From: Smittium culicis
Taxonomy: Eukaryota > Kickxellomycota > Harpellomycetes > Harpellales > Legeriomycetaceae
Assembly: GCA_001970855.1 (NCBI GenBank)
Contig: LSSN01000628.1
Location: 21,011 to 41,040 of the forward strand
Reading direction: 5' to 3'
DNA length: 20,030 bases
This document shows positions 9,940-20,030 of the stretch, piece by piece (the stretch's first letter is position 1; every line of letters starts with the position of its first letter). The notes under the pieces are model-generated. The model searched no databases. It saw nothing but the letters and a program-made list of their open reading frames with translations, and was not told where the DNA came from. A program made the position numbers and the translations under genes.

Positions 9940-10480
9940 TTACTTGGGATATGGTTTTGTTTTCAGACAGTGGTTCCATATAATTTCTGATAAATTCAGT
10001 AGCTCTGGTGACATCTTTTCTCTGAATTTTCTGATATAGGCAAGAGTATTAGTGTTTTCTGAATAGGCCAAAACTGTCCTTATCAAGACATCTTTGAGTT
10101 TCAGCGCATAAAATACAGTCAAAATTTTATTGATGTTGATATTCACACTCGCTTCTAAATGTGTTAATGAGCCTGAGTACGTCTTTGTTCCTATTAATAT
10201 AACTCTGGTAGTATCAATGGAGTCCGTAAATGTTTAAGTTTCCGATATCTCTGTAATTAATGAGTACGTGCTCCTTACAACATTTGGTTCTTCCAAATTA
10301 TCAGATTTTAGATTTCCGAATTTATTTTAATTCTAGTCAGTATCCATTTTTTCAGCTTTTGTAGTGATAGATTATTGAACTCTAAGAGCGGGTAAAGCAC
10401 AAGACAACCTGATAGTAGTGTTGCCGACATTTACTGAGCTTTTCCTATAAAGCTCACAAGACATCTCAATGTAGTTTTAC
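9940..10480 (-). pseudogene. RNase H domain of YR retrotransposon, broken
   Basis: LRCLVSFIGKAQ near 10465-10430 matches the RT-RNase H connection (xRxLAxxIGK) of Ngaro/DIRS elements. 10146-9940 contains NININKILTVFYALKLKD (the hIN-x-E-hxA region), SENTNTLAYIRKF (the sDN-T-x-AYI region) and SPELLNLSEIIWNHCLK, all in the order seen in these RNase H domains. Several stops interrupt the region 10146-10420. The domain would normally remove RNA from the cDNA hybrid. Confidence 0.8.
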
Positions 10481-10559
10481 CAGCGTTCTGCAGTTTTCTG
10501 GCCCCTAATCGTAAACCATGGATCTTAGTAGACAGCTTCTCGAGAAAAATTTAACTGAT

Positions 10560-11145
10560 GTTGATCACCATCTCAAGATGAGTGATTATCTGTCCAGGAT
10601 TAGTATACAGCTTCTCTTAATTGATTTTGAAGCGAAGATACGAGAGCTTGGAGTAGTTTTAGAGAGTTTTCGTTTCGAATACCTCTTTATTATTCCTTAA
10701 GATAATGATATAATACATATTTTTTTACGCGCGGTTAGCTTTAGTTCTTCTCCATCTCTAAACTAGCCTCAGTACCTTGAAAATACCAGAGGGCTTAGGA
10801 ATAGTCCGAATTGAAGAACGAGGAATCGATAACATTGACCATTATAGCCGAAGAGGATGAATTTTCTGTAATTTTTTCAAATCAGTGAAGAATGAAACCA
10901 TCCTGTAAATATATGTAAGTAATTTGATACTTCCGAATAATCATAATTTAGATTTATGTTAGCATTTCTATTTTGAAATTCTGCTCTTCCACTTAGAGGT
11001 GCAGTTTGTGTAGATCTAGCACCAAAAAAAGTACCTCTGTCTTGTTGAATATCGTAAACAGTATGATATAGAATCTAGGCTCCGATTGTTGGATCTCCTC
11101 GATTTCTTGAATCGATAGAAGGTCTTATATCTGCTCTAGGATATT
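10560..11145 (-). pseudogene. reverse transcriptase domain of YR retrotransposon, broken
   Basis: From about 11140, EIEEIQQSEPRFYIILFTIF and NKTEV correspond to the start of the RT domain (GFYSxLFxIxKKTG). After frame changes, KNYRKFILFGYNGQCYRFLV and LQFGLFLSPLVFSRY (10870-10750) match the RKxLxFxWxGxxYxFxVLPFGLSxSPxVF signature of DIRS/Ngaro RTs, with Pro replaced by Gln. The YLDD region is degenerate (YHYLKE near 10710). Stops follow the SRY motif directly. Confidence 0.85.
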
Positions 11146-11499
11146 GCTCATCTCACGGCCCAGTTTCCCTTTGTGACGATGCGGAAGAGATTTCAGTGGT
11201 GGGCCCTTAGGGTTCATCGCTGGTTCAGGGCGCGTCAGAGCCCTGCCCGAATTTTGGTACTTTGGGTTCGTTAAGGGTGTTCAGAGTCATTTTGACTCTA
11301 TTTTCTAACCGTAACAGTTTGGAAAATTCTGATTTGAACATAGCGAGTCGACTACCCACTGAGGCTCAGTTATGGATCTCGCCTGAGAACCCTTCCGTTT
11401 TCCGCAACCCCTTCTACAAAAAATTTATTTTCATGGTAGCTCTATGTGTACCGGATTTTGTGGAAGTGATAGCTTTACTGCTTTGTATCAAATAATTAT
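11146..11499 (-). pseudogene. degraded region between gag and RT
   Basis: A GC-richer patch (11150-11270) reads in one frame as PAMNPKGPPLKSLPHRHKGK and in another as long stretches with few stops (FKSEFSKLLRLENRVKM). By position it corresponds to the gag/pol junction or the N-terminal part of pol. No domain can be named. Confidence 0.5.
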
Positions 11500-12120
11500 T
11501 GGTTCTGAATGAATCTTTGGAACTGTAATTTAATTTGAATTGAAAAATGTCAGGGTTTACTATATTTTCTGTCCTTTTTCTTTGGTATTAGATGAAAAAA
11601 CAAAATTTGATCAATAATCGGCTTGGAATCTGATTCAAACATCTGTGTTTATTTCTCGGCGGAGGGGTAGGAAATATAAACCTTTTTTCAGGGTATATAG
11701 TCTTGCTTGGGTGACCGTCTTGATGGTTTCTGATAGTACTGACAGAATAGTTCTGGCAAAAAAAATCTCTATAAATACTGCTGTGTTAATACCTGGAGTC
11801 TCCTGTATTCTACTGTGGAAATAATAGCCAATTGACCTTGATGATTGTACAAGGGTCACCTAAATTCCATATAGGTTCGAATATGCTTTCTTTTCTGTGC
11901 TTAACGCTTATCTTTCAGTTGAGGCGAATTATAGTTCATTGAACTAGTTCTTGCGCAAGAGTGGATCGACAATATTGCGCTATTATTCATTCAACAGTCA
12001 GTGAATAAGTATTCCTCAATCGATTGCAGCGCTTCAGTAAACGAAGTTAAGAAGAAAGATAGTTTTCTGGTATATTTAATGTGATGTGTGAATACTCGGA
12101 TCCAAGGCCACAGTTCATTT
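11500..12120 (-). pseudogene. gag-like region of YR retrotransposon, broken
   Basis: One frame carries LTSFTEALQSIEEYLF (12050-12003), then SCARTSSMNYNSPQLKD (about 11960-11910), GQLAIISTVEYRRLQVLTQQ and FESDSKPIIDQILF, separated by stops. The SSMNYxxPxL pattern followed by an xxxIQxxLAxxTR-like stretch is what I associate with the gag-like ORF of fungal DIRS/Ngaro elements. It would form the nucleoprotein particle. The assignment rests on order and remembered family pattern. Confidence 0.65.
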
Positions 12121-14048
12121 ATCTAAATAGTTGTACAGTTTCATTTAACACTATACTTGCATTTGTATCATTTGAGCTTGGGTGTTTTCTTGTTCAATCG
12201 TTTAATAGTATCAAGGAAATAATTATAATATATGTATATATATATATGAATTTTAAAGTTGAAAATATTTATTCTGGTAGCATCCGTTGAGAAAGAAAAA
12301 ATTATAGGAATAAGAAAAGCATGTAATTTACACTTTATAATATAAAAAAAATTTTTTTAAACTTATTTCATTTTACTATTTTTTATTTGTTTGTGGTTTT
12401 CGGTTTAGAATTATTAAATAAGATGGTGATACTTGATATACTTTCTTATTTGAATTATAATACTTATAATTGTTCATTTAATTTCTAATATTCTGGCCAA
12501 TTTTCAGCTGAAATTTAACGGATAAAAATATTCCTAATATTGATATATAGTAATTAAAACAACAAAATTTATGAATAAAAACAGATAAAAAATTTAATTT
12601 TTACTCAAAACCCAATGAAAACTTAATTTATTCTGGAGTAAAAATATAAATCATTCAATATTAAATTTTTGTTCTTGAAATAAATCGCAACATCAATAAT
12701 CTAGCATCTAATGAGGTATATTAAAAACTTTTAAATCCAATTATAAAATGACTCTAATAAATCAGAATGTATGTTTGGAAAATGAACCTAGAGGATTAAA
12801 TTAAGATAGAATAAACACATATGATTCAGTTGGGATCATTTCTTTAGTACTAAAAAGTTTCACAAAAAAACAAAATGAATTGTTACAAAGCATTGACAGG
12901 TCCAAATTAAGAAAAATCTACAAAAAAGCGAAATTATGATTCCGTAAAAATCACGTTATAAGTTCATTCAAGATTAAATTCTTATAAAATCTGAAGTGCG
13001 TCATATCCAAAAAAATATTTTAATATATACTCAGCATTCATTCTATATATAAAAAAACAATTGTTTAAATATCATAAATCCAGATGAAAATTTGAATATT
13101 CAATGTAAATATAAAAGATGTGATAATTTAGAAAACTATTTAACGAATCTTTTAAAACTATATTTACACCTAAAAATAAAGAGAGTAGACTAAGTATCAG
13201 TTAATAAAAATTTTGTACTTTTGAGAAAATCAAAAATTATATTGAATAGCTTGAAGAAAATTTAGAAACCGTTTTAATAGAGTATGAAAATCAGCTGAAA
13301 GAATGATTCGTTTAAAAAGTATAGAGCACTTTAAACTGGAGTTTTTTTTAAATTCTTAGCTTTTAAATCGTTTTTATTTATAAATCTAACTTGAAAGTAT
13401 TTAAAAAATAAAATAAGAAAATGAAAAAGCTTATATTCAGTTTGAGATGAAACTGATATTAATAAAATATCATAATGTACAGAAAAATATCCATAGATTA
13501 ATCCTAAAAACAATGATTTTTATGCCATAAGAACTGAAAATTAAAATTATTTTTTGATAAAATCTAGATATTTCATTTGAAATTATCTTCAGAATCTATA
13601 GGTTAGTATATATTATATTAAATTAAATATTAAAAGACTATAAAATTAATAAATTAATAAATAATTAAAAATTTGAGAGCATAAGAGCTATTAAGTATTT
13701 AAAATTATGTGAAGGATGTTATTATTTGTGAATATAAGTCGTAAGAAATTTTATAGTATCTACTCGTGTTATAATACTGACTAATAGGGTGATATTGAGG
13801 CAGTATACCACATTTTTTTTATATTTTCTGTTTAAAAATAAACGCTTGATTAAACTGATTATTGGTTTTGGTTTAAAAAGTATCTAAAAATTAAAAATTA
13901 AAATAAAATTCTTTTCAAAATAAATGTTTAGTGAATTTTTAATAATAAACAAACCTTCAATAAACTAAAAAAAATGTGTAAATTTAATTTAAGTGCTCAA
14001 TGGGATTATTTGACCAGAATTTTAGAATGGATAATGGATATAGTCATA

Positions 14049-14066
14049 TTTCAATATATATTGAAA
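14049..14066. repeat. 18-bp perfect palindrome
   Basis: TTTCAATATATATTGAAA in the AT desert; self-complementary over all 18 bases. Could form a cruciform or be chance in this composition. Confidence 0.85.
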
Positions 14067-15277
14067 AATATATAATATCTAATCGACATTTTTTTTCGAG
14101 AAAAAAATTAAAATAATTATCATGACAATTAAAAAACCTCTAAAATGAAAATCTGCCACCTGATAGAGAATTTGGCCCAAATTATAGTATAAATATTATT
14201 TTATTGCTATCAAAACTTTACTAAGTGCTTTAATATGTATTTAAAGCATGAAAAAAATTTTTATCTCAAATTTCAGATATTTATTTTTGCCCTATAAAAC
14301 TTTAAAATTTTTTATAAGATTTAATAGTATCTTATTATAAATAATTCAACTTATAAAAAATGTAAAAGTATATCCAATAATATAAATATATAAATAATAT
14401 AAAACTATAAAATTTTGTAATGGGCTACTCGCATTATAATATTGAGGTTAATATATCTATTGAAGATATATAAAAAAGAAAAAAAATTTACCAAAAAAAT
14501 ACACCAAATATTAAAAAAAATCAAATAGAACCTTTTAATATCCTATTTGGAGTGCTTATCTGGTTAATTTTGAATCATTAGTTAAAAGCAAAAGAAAAGT
14601 TTATAATGGCTTTTTAAATCTTTTTATTAAATTTAGTTTGGAATAAATTTAAATAAAAGCTTACTAAAGATTTGTTTCATGTTTTTTTTTCTTTTCTAAA
14701 TTTTTGATGCATAATTTGAATAGTTGGATTGTAATTGCCTACCAGTTAATTTTTTTATTTTATTGAAGGTATGTAATTTATTTTCTGAAACAAGTATTGT
14801 AGTTTTAAATCGCTTTATTGATGAGCTTTAGTGTGAAGAAATTGGTATAATCTAAAGGAGAATGGTAATTATAAAACAACTAAAATATTAGAATTTATGA
14901 AAATAGTATGATTGATTTTAAAATATAGATTTAGAAAACATAAGAACTTTTCTATCATCCAAGTTACCAGTTAAATATTTAGACCTTGTATTCGAAGTAT
15001 TTTTTTATCGATAGCTATATTTGTTTTTTTTAAAAAAATAGTAAAGATCGGATTTTCGTTAGTTATATTATATCGGGATAAAAGACTTGATCTATTCGGG
15101 AAAAATATAATAATTCAGAGCTAGAATATTTCAAACCGTGAAAATATTTGGTTCAAACAGTGAAATATATTTTTGCTAACTCAAAGAATTTAATGTGTAT
15201 TGAATCACACTTTTAGATATTAATGTTATTTTTAAAAATAGAATTTTTATTTATTGTTTAATAGAGTAAAAAAAATC

Positions 15278-15280
<3 letters not shown>

Positions 15281-15305
<25 letters not shown>
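15281..15305. repeat. (AAT)n trinucleotide microsatellite
   Basis: About eight uninterrupted AAT/ATA units in the AT desert, not in a coding frame. Confidence 0.95.
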
Positions 15306-15308
<3 letters not shown>

Positions 15309-16963
15309 TCTCATTCTAGACTCTATAAAAATTTTAATTAATGATTATTCAGAGATTTATAAGAATACTTATAATTTTGATAGTATATTCGAAAAAGACA
15401 ATATTTTTGGTGATTTTTAAATGAAACTGTTCTTATTCATATTAATTGGTTAATTCAGGAATATAAACAGCAGTAAATCATATATATAAAGGGTTAAATT
15501 CAATTATATTATTATAAAATCCTTCAAATAAATTAGTCAATAAATCATTCTAGTTATAATTTACAATTAAAATACTGAGTATTAAAGCTCGTCTGATACT
15601 AAGAATCTCCCTCAATTAATAATTTTTCAAATAAAAATTATTCAGCGTATATAATTGATGTAATATAAAGTAATCTATAATTTAGATATACCAGATAAAA
15701 ATTTAATTATTTTATAATAAATCAAGTGGAATATTATTTTTTATTATTTAAGTGACTTAAAGTAAAGAATGAAATTAGTAACAGTTAGAAAAATTTGAAC
15801 AATAAATTATAAAATAATATTAAAGTTTAAAATTATTATTTGTTAAAAAAAAAGCAATTATTTTATTATTTTATAATAAATATAAGAGTTATTTCATTTA
15901 CATTAGCTTTTATCGAATAAAAAGTTTTCTATTCTTAAATTTCCATCAATTAATATTCATTTTTTTTACAATAGGAGTAGGTACACACTTGATGAAATAG
16001 AAATACATATAATAATATCTAAAATTGTACAGCAAAATATTTAAATTAAAAAATCTAATTAAATTAAATTGAAATTTTTTTTAGTAAATAAGTTTGCTTT
16101 TAATTATTTTTAATTGTTTAAAGTATCATTTTCATATAAAAAAAATCCAGTTAAATAATATACTTATAATAAATTTGGTAGATGGCAAAATAAAATTATC
16201 ATTTGGTTTTATGTAATAAAAAATTTTTTTAGACAAAAAAAAATAAAATTTGCAAAAACAATCGAAAAAAAAATCTTGTATTTTTTTTTCTATTCTTTTC
16301 AATATTATTTGATATAATATTTTAGTTCATTAACTAAAGTTTTTTTATATTTAATATTGAAATTTTTTGAATAATTTAGTGTTTATTCAGTTAGTTTTTT
16401 ATTGGTTTAAAAACTTTCTGTTAAATAAAATATATTATATGCATTAAAATATAGATTTGATATGATTTATAAGTTAAAATTTCTTTTTCTCATAAAAAAT
16501 ACCAATTTTTTTATTAAATAACCAAAAAAAAGCATATTAATTTATAAATATAATTCAGTAGAAAGGTATTGAACTTTTTATTATCAATCGATAATTTAAA
16601 TATTATTATTGGATTTGAAGATACTTACAGCTACTGAAACTCCCTTTCAATCATTTCCAGAGTGGAGTAAATTTTATCTAATCATTATCTAATGAATTTA
16701 CAATTTTAAAATCAAAGTTTTATATTAATAAATCGATAATATACTATTAAAACAAAAATGGGAAAAGATTCATTTTTGTGCCCTAAATTTGAGACGTTTT
16801 AAGTTTCTTTCGAAAATTTATTCACCACGTTTAATGAGAATATGAGAAATATCAGGCTTGATAGCATTTTCAATTTAAATGCTTAATATTTTCGTTATCA
16901 CATTAGTATAAAAAACAGAAACATACCGAATTTTTCATTAATGATATCTTTACTCCTTTATAC

Positions 16964-16979
16964 TGATATCTAGATATCA
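16964..16979. repeat. 16-bp perfect palindrome
   Basis: TGATATCTAGATATCA, self-complementary, in the AT desert. Confidence 0.85.
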
Positions 16980-18652
16980 AATCCACTATTTTCATTATAG
17001 CTTTTACTTTTACCTATTTATAATATAGGAATCTAAATTAGATTTGCTTACTGTATGAATAACTATATTAAGATAAATCAGGGGAACTAACTAGAACATA
17101 TAATACCTTCTGATTAACATTAATTATTCTAGAATAACTCCAATTCGCATAATTAAAAATGATATGCAATCTTTAAAATACAGTAATCAATTTTTTTGAT
17201 GCTAAGTTTGATTATAATTAAAAAATTATTTTAATAACTAAAAATAATAGAAAATTTGCAAGTATATGCACAAATCTACCAAAGCCTTTGATAATTGTTT
17301 TTATTTTTATAGATTAAAAAAATTACACATTAATTTTTTCTATCTAATTCTAACATATTGTAAGATAAAATTTATATAATTACGCGTTAAATAAGCAAGT
17401 TTTTACCAAAAAATTTACTAATACTTTGTATTTTATTTTTGGATTATTAATGAATAGATAATATAAATTTATTTTCTAATACTATAATCAATTTAATATC
17501 CGTCTTATTTTTCGCTTAATATTTGAATAATTCTGGAATAAAATTTAAAAATTGAAGCTTGAAGCTTGATCAAATTTTTTAAAAAATCGGCAAAACCTTT
17601 TATACTATTTTTTAAAATATATTTTAAACCCATATTTAAAATATATTTTGAATTTATAGATAATACTTGAAAAAAAAATCAATAGCCAATTATAAATAGT
17701 ATTTGCGATTTTTAACATTAATAATCCAATTAACTGAAAACAGCATACAAAAAATCAACTATTCTTACTCTTCGATTGAATGGGAATTTTAATATTCTTT
17801 GACAAGTATACACTACGCTAAGGCATATTTATATAGCTGAATATAAAAAGTTATAGAAATTAAAAATTAAGTATCAATAAATAGAGAAATTTAAAAGGTT
17901 CTATAATCATATAAGAAAATTTTTTTGATATCAAATAATATTAAAAAATATTAATAAAATTATATCGAATAAAAATGGGAAATTCATTCTAAATTTGAGA
18001 TTATTTAACATTTGTTATTGCGATAAAAAATTTCACTCAAAATCTGTTGATTCAATTCATGATAAATTATAATTTGAAGCTTCTATTAAAAATAGTAAAA
18101 AATTATAAAGTGTAATATTTTTTCGAAATTTATTAATAGAAAAACTTTCAAACGAGCTAAGATTTTACGAAAATGTAAAATTTATGCATAAAATAGATAT
18201 TTTGAACCTATTAGATTAAAATTTTATGTTTATAATTTATTCAGCAGGCTCTTAAAAGAAAAAAATAATAGAAAAACCCTCAATATCCTATATATAATAA
18301 TTAGAAATAACTTAATCTAATACGAAATTATTCCAAATAATTTATAATCAACTTCTTATTAAGCCTTATATTATATAAATTAATTCCTCTATAACGTATA
18401 TCTTTAATATTAAATATATATAGGATAATAATAATATTATATTTCTATCATTGAGAAAAAAAATCAATGAGCTGAAAATTGTGCTAATATCAAGTAAAAT
18501 TTTTCTTATATCAAATTAAACACTCGAAAATTAATTCTACTCGGATTATTTTTTTTCTAAGCGAGTATATTTATATCAATTTATTACTGATATAATAAAA
18601 ATTAAAAATAATAAAATTTTTAATTTTCGGTGAGCCCTTTCCTCCTCTCAGC

Positions 18653-18687
18653 AGCTCCATACCCACTGGGTATTTTTTCAAGGAGCT
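18653..18687. repeat. nested inverted repeat (possible stem-loop)
   Basis: AGCTCC (18653-18658) pairs with GGAGCT (18682-18687), enclosing ATACCC-ACT-GGGTAT (18659-18673). It marks the abrupt change from AT desert to more balanced DNA and lies immediately downstream of the decayed ORF at 18678-19133 on the minus strand, partly overlapping its end. Confidence 0.6.
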
Positions 18688-19133
18688 ATGTGAATCCCTA
18701 TAATTTTTAATAAAATTTTTGTATTTTTGCGTTTAAATTCAAAAAATTCTCTGTTCCAACCTTTAATTCTTATCAGATATCCAGAACGTAGCTTTCTCAA
18801 AAAATTATCATTACCTTCTTTAACTATCAGTTCTCCAATTATCCCCACCAATGATTCTTTGAAATTAAAAAGAATGACTTTTTCTTTAAAACTGATCAGA
18901 GTCAGTGTTACACGAAGGGTAATCATAGATTGATTATTTTGCCACTGGATGCAGCTTATAATTATTTTCCTGACAATCTTAAGACACACTTAAGTTTTAT
19001 CAGAGAAGGCGTTTTTTTATAAATTACTAATTGAAGGTTTTCATGATATACTGGAGCTAGGAGAGTTAGAATTTTGCCACATTTGATCTGTATAATGCTC
19101 TGAAGATCCGATATCAGGTATCATAAATATTTC
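18678..19133 (-). pseudogene. unrecognised decayed ORF
   Basis: A single frame from about 19133 to the stop at 18678 encodes about 150 codons broken by TGA (19041-19043), TAA (19017-19019) and TAA (18990-18992). The unbroken C-terminal 103 residues include NNQSMITLRVTLTLISFKEK, SLVGIIGELIVKEGNDNFLR and SGYLIRIKGWNREFFEFKRK. An upstream part reads MIPDIGSSEHYTDQMWQNSN. Composition is far less AT-biased than the DNA to the left. No family was recognised; it could be the gag-like protein of another retroelement or a captured host gene. A plus-strand ORF at 18727-18933 overlaps but looks like its antisense shadow. Confidence 0.45.
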
Positions 19134-19174
19134 TTAAAGTTCAAAAAAGTTACCTTTTTTCCCGATTTTCCAAA

Positions 19175-20030
19175 TTACCGTCCACTATTGGACGACAGAC
19201 CGGCTTTTTGTCGTTTCCGGTAGATTATCGTGATAATAGTCTGACCGTTTGAATCTTTAGTCCAAAATTTTTTAATCCACCGGGCGCTCCTGGTCACCCA
19301 GGTGGCCATTCGGGCATTCATCGATGCCTTGATGAGATCAGAGATCAATGTTTATGATGTTGGACACTTATAGTATGCTCGCTCACGGGCTGTGCTGGTG
19401 CGCATAAACACTGAGGTTTTTCCCAGTTCGTCCCTGGTGCGCTCCATTGCCGCTGATTTTCCGACATTGGAAACCATTCGGATTGCCTTTTCGATTTATG
19501 ACTGTATGTGCTTGCATCTGGATTCGCCCATGCCAAATTTCTCCCCAACGTAACATCCAATCGGCATCAGTACCGAATTGATGAACTTGATTTTTAATGT
19601 TGTCAGCAAATCAGATCGTCTCAGGAAGCTGTAAGCAGCGTATACAGACTTCCTGACCTTGCTCTTGTTGTTCATTATCGTCCCAGATACGTCCTACTTG
19701 CTATTCGTAATATAGCCCAAGTAGGTGTACTGGTCGGTGGAGTCGACTTTTTGGCCCTGCAGGGTCATATCAGTGGTCAACTCCCAGCTTATTGTCATTA
19801 TCCCGCACTTGGAGGCATTCACAGCCATTTCCCAAGTGTCCGACCATTCGGTTATGGTGTTCAGTGCATCTTGTATCTCGGCTGATAATTCGGCCAATAG
19901 CACGGCATCATCAGCAATCAGTAGTCCTGGTATGCGTGAGGTGAGCCCAGGTACCCGCACGCCTCTTACACCCTTGAATATATCATTAATATAAAAATCG
20001 AAAAGTATCGGCGAGGCTGGGCACCCTTGC
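19175..20030 (-). pseudogene. LINE (non-LTR retrotransposon) reverse transcriptase, 3' part
   Basis: One frame from the window edge reads QGCPASPILFDFYINDIF, then LLIADDAVLLAE (the FADD catalytic box, here IADD, Asp codons at 19907-19912), MAVNASKCGIM and DQYTYLGYI, all classic non-LTR RT motifs. A post-RT region follows with FINSVLMPIGCYVGEKFGMG and RMATWVTRSARW. Stops interrupt the frame at 19694-19696 (TAG), 19496-19498 (TAA) and 19352-19354 (TAA); the final stop is at 19175-19177. There is no frameshift. GC content is near balanced, unlike the rest of the window, so this copy is young compared with the recombinase element. The 5' part lies outside the window. Confidence 0.93.

Larger units (their letters stand above)
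8504..12120 (-). mobile_element. decayed DIRS/Ngaro-like tyrosine-recombinase retrotransposon
   Basis: Reading the minus strand from about 12120 to 8504 gives, in order, a gag-like region, a reverse transcriptase, an RNase H and a tyrosine recombinase, which is the order of DIRS/Ngaro/PAT-type elements. All parts carry many in-frame stops and several frame changes, so the element is dead. No integrase of DDE type and no long terminal repeats were seen, which fits the recombinase-based class. GC content is intermediate between host exons and the AT desert, consistent with drift or mutation toward AT after insertion. Ends are approximate: 8504 is the recombinase stop and 12120 is where gag similarity fades. 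Confidence 0.88.
12300..18600. other. extreme AT desert without recognisable genes
   Basis: About 6.3 kb of almost pure A/T sequence. The few open frames are short, rich in Ile, Lys, Asn, Phe and Leu, and show no motif. It contains an (AAT)n microsatellite, several palindromes and loosely similar segments such as AAAAATGGG...CTAAATTTGAGA at 16757 and 17973. No tRNA, rRNA or convincing exon was seen. It may be transposon remains decayed beyond recognition or a structural AT-rich region. Confidence 0.75.

Noticed and set aside
9754..9990. Plus-strand ORF opposite the retrotransposon
   Set aside because: Antisense to the RNase H/recombinase linker; no protein motif. Same judgement for plus-strand ORFs at 10518-10700, 11262-11495 and 12081-12290.
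11871..11881. GGTTCGAAT, resembling a tRNA T-loop
   Set aside because: Flanking bases do not pair as a T-stem, no acceptor or anticodon arm is present, and it lies inside the gag-like relic.
13331..13513. 60-codon ORF on the minus strand in the AT desert
   Set aside because: Composition is only Ile/Phe/Leu/Lys/Asn-rich as expected from AT-rich DNA; no motif.
15488..15497. AAAGGGTTAA as the end of a third MITE copy
   Set aside because: No CCCTTT partner about 188 bp to the left and no internal similarity to the two MITEs.
19175..20030. In-frame TAA/TAG as evidence for a reassigned genetic code
   Set aside because: Host genes end normally at TAA, and the stops are confined to transposon relics.

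Overview
The window looks like nuclear DNA of a filamentous or early-diverging fungus with a very AT-rich genome. The best markers are a DASH/Dam1 kinetochore subunit (Dad2 family) and a protein with the fungal-specific transcription factor middle homology region, both essentially confined to fungi. Genes are interrupted by short introns of about 90-125 nt with GTA(A/C) donors and (T/C)AG acceptors. The transposons (piggyBac-type MITEs, a tyrosine-recombinase retrotransposon and a LINE) fit the same picture. The species cannot be fixed. The wording of the retrotransposon motifs reminds me of those in Mucoromycota and Kickxellomycotina, but that is recollection, not a database result.

Layout. 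Bases 1-1042 (+) hold the 3' part of a spliced ULP1/SENP8-type cysteine protease gene whose 5' end lies outside the window. A 188-bp TTAA-flanked MITE (1091-1278) separates it from the convergent dad2-like gene (1422-1715, -). Bases 1716-5344 are AT-rich, without a recognisable gene, and contain a second, inverted 188-bp copy of the same MITE (4421-4608) and a 20-bp perfect palindrome. Bases 5345-7084 (+) encode the regulatory part of a fungal transcription factor, including an inferred 13-nt micro-exon; no Zn2Cys6 domain was found upstream. Bases 7085-8503 are AT-rich with one unexplained short ORF (-). From about 12120 down to 8504 (-) lies a decayed DIRS/Ngaro-like tyrosine-recombinase retrotransposon in the order gag, RT, RNase H, recombinase. 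Bases 12300-18600 are an extreme AT desert with simple repeats and palindromes and no support for a gene. Bases 18678-19133 (-) carry an unrecognised decayed ORF, and 19175-20030 (-) is the 3' part of a LINE reverse transcriptase with three in-frame stops, open at the window edge.

The three host genes (deneddylase/deSUMOylase-like protease, kinetochore subunit, transcription factor) are not an obvious pathway. They appear to be a small gene island next to a transposon graveyard. I found no clearly novel multi-gene system. The most useful observations are the reconstructed splicing of the two multi-exon genes, the paired piggyBac-type MITEs, the recombinase-type retrotransposon relic, and the unidentified decayed ORF beside the LINE.
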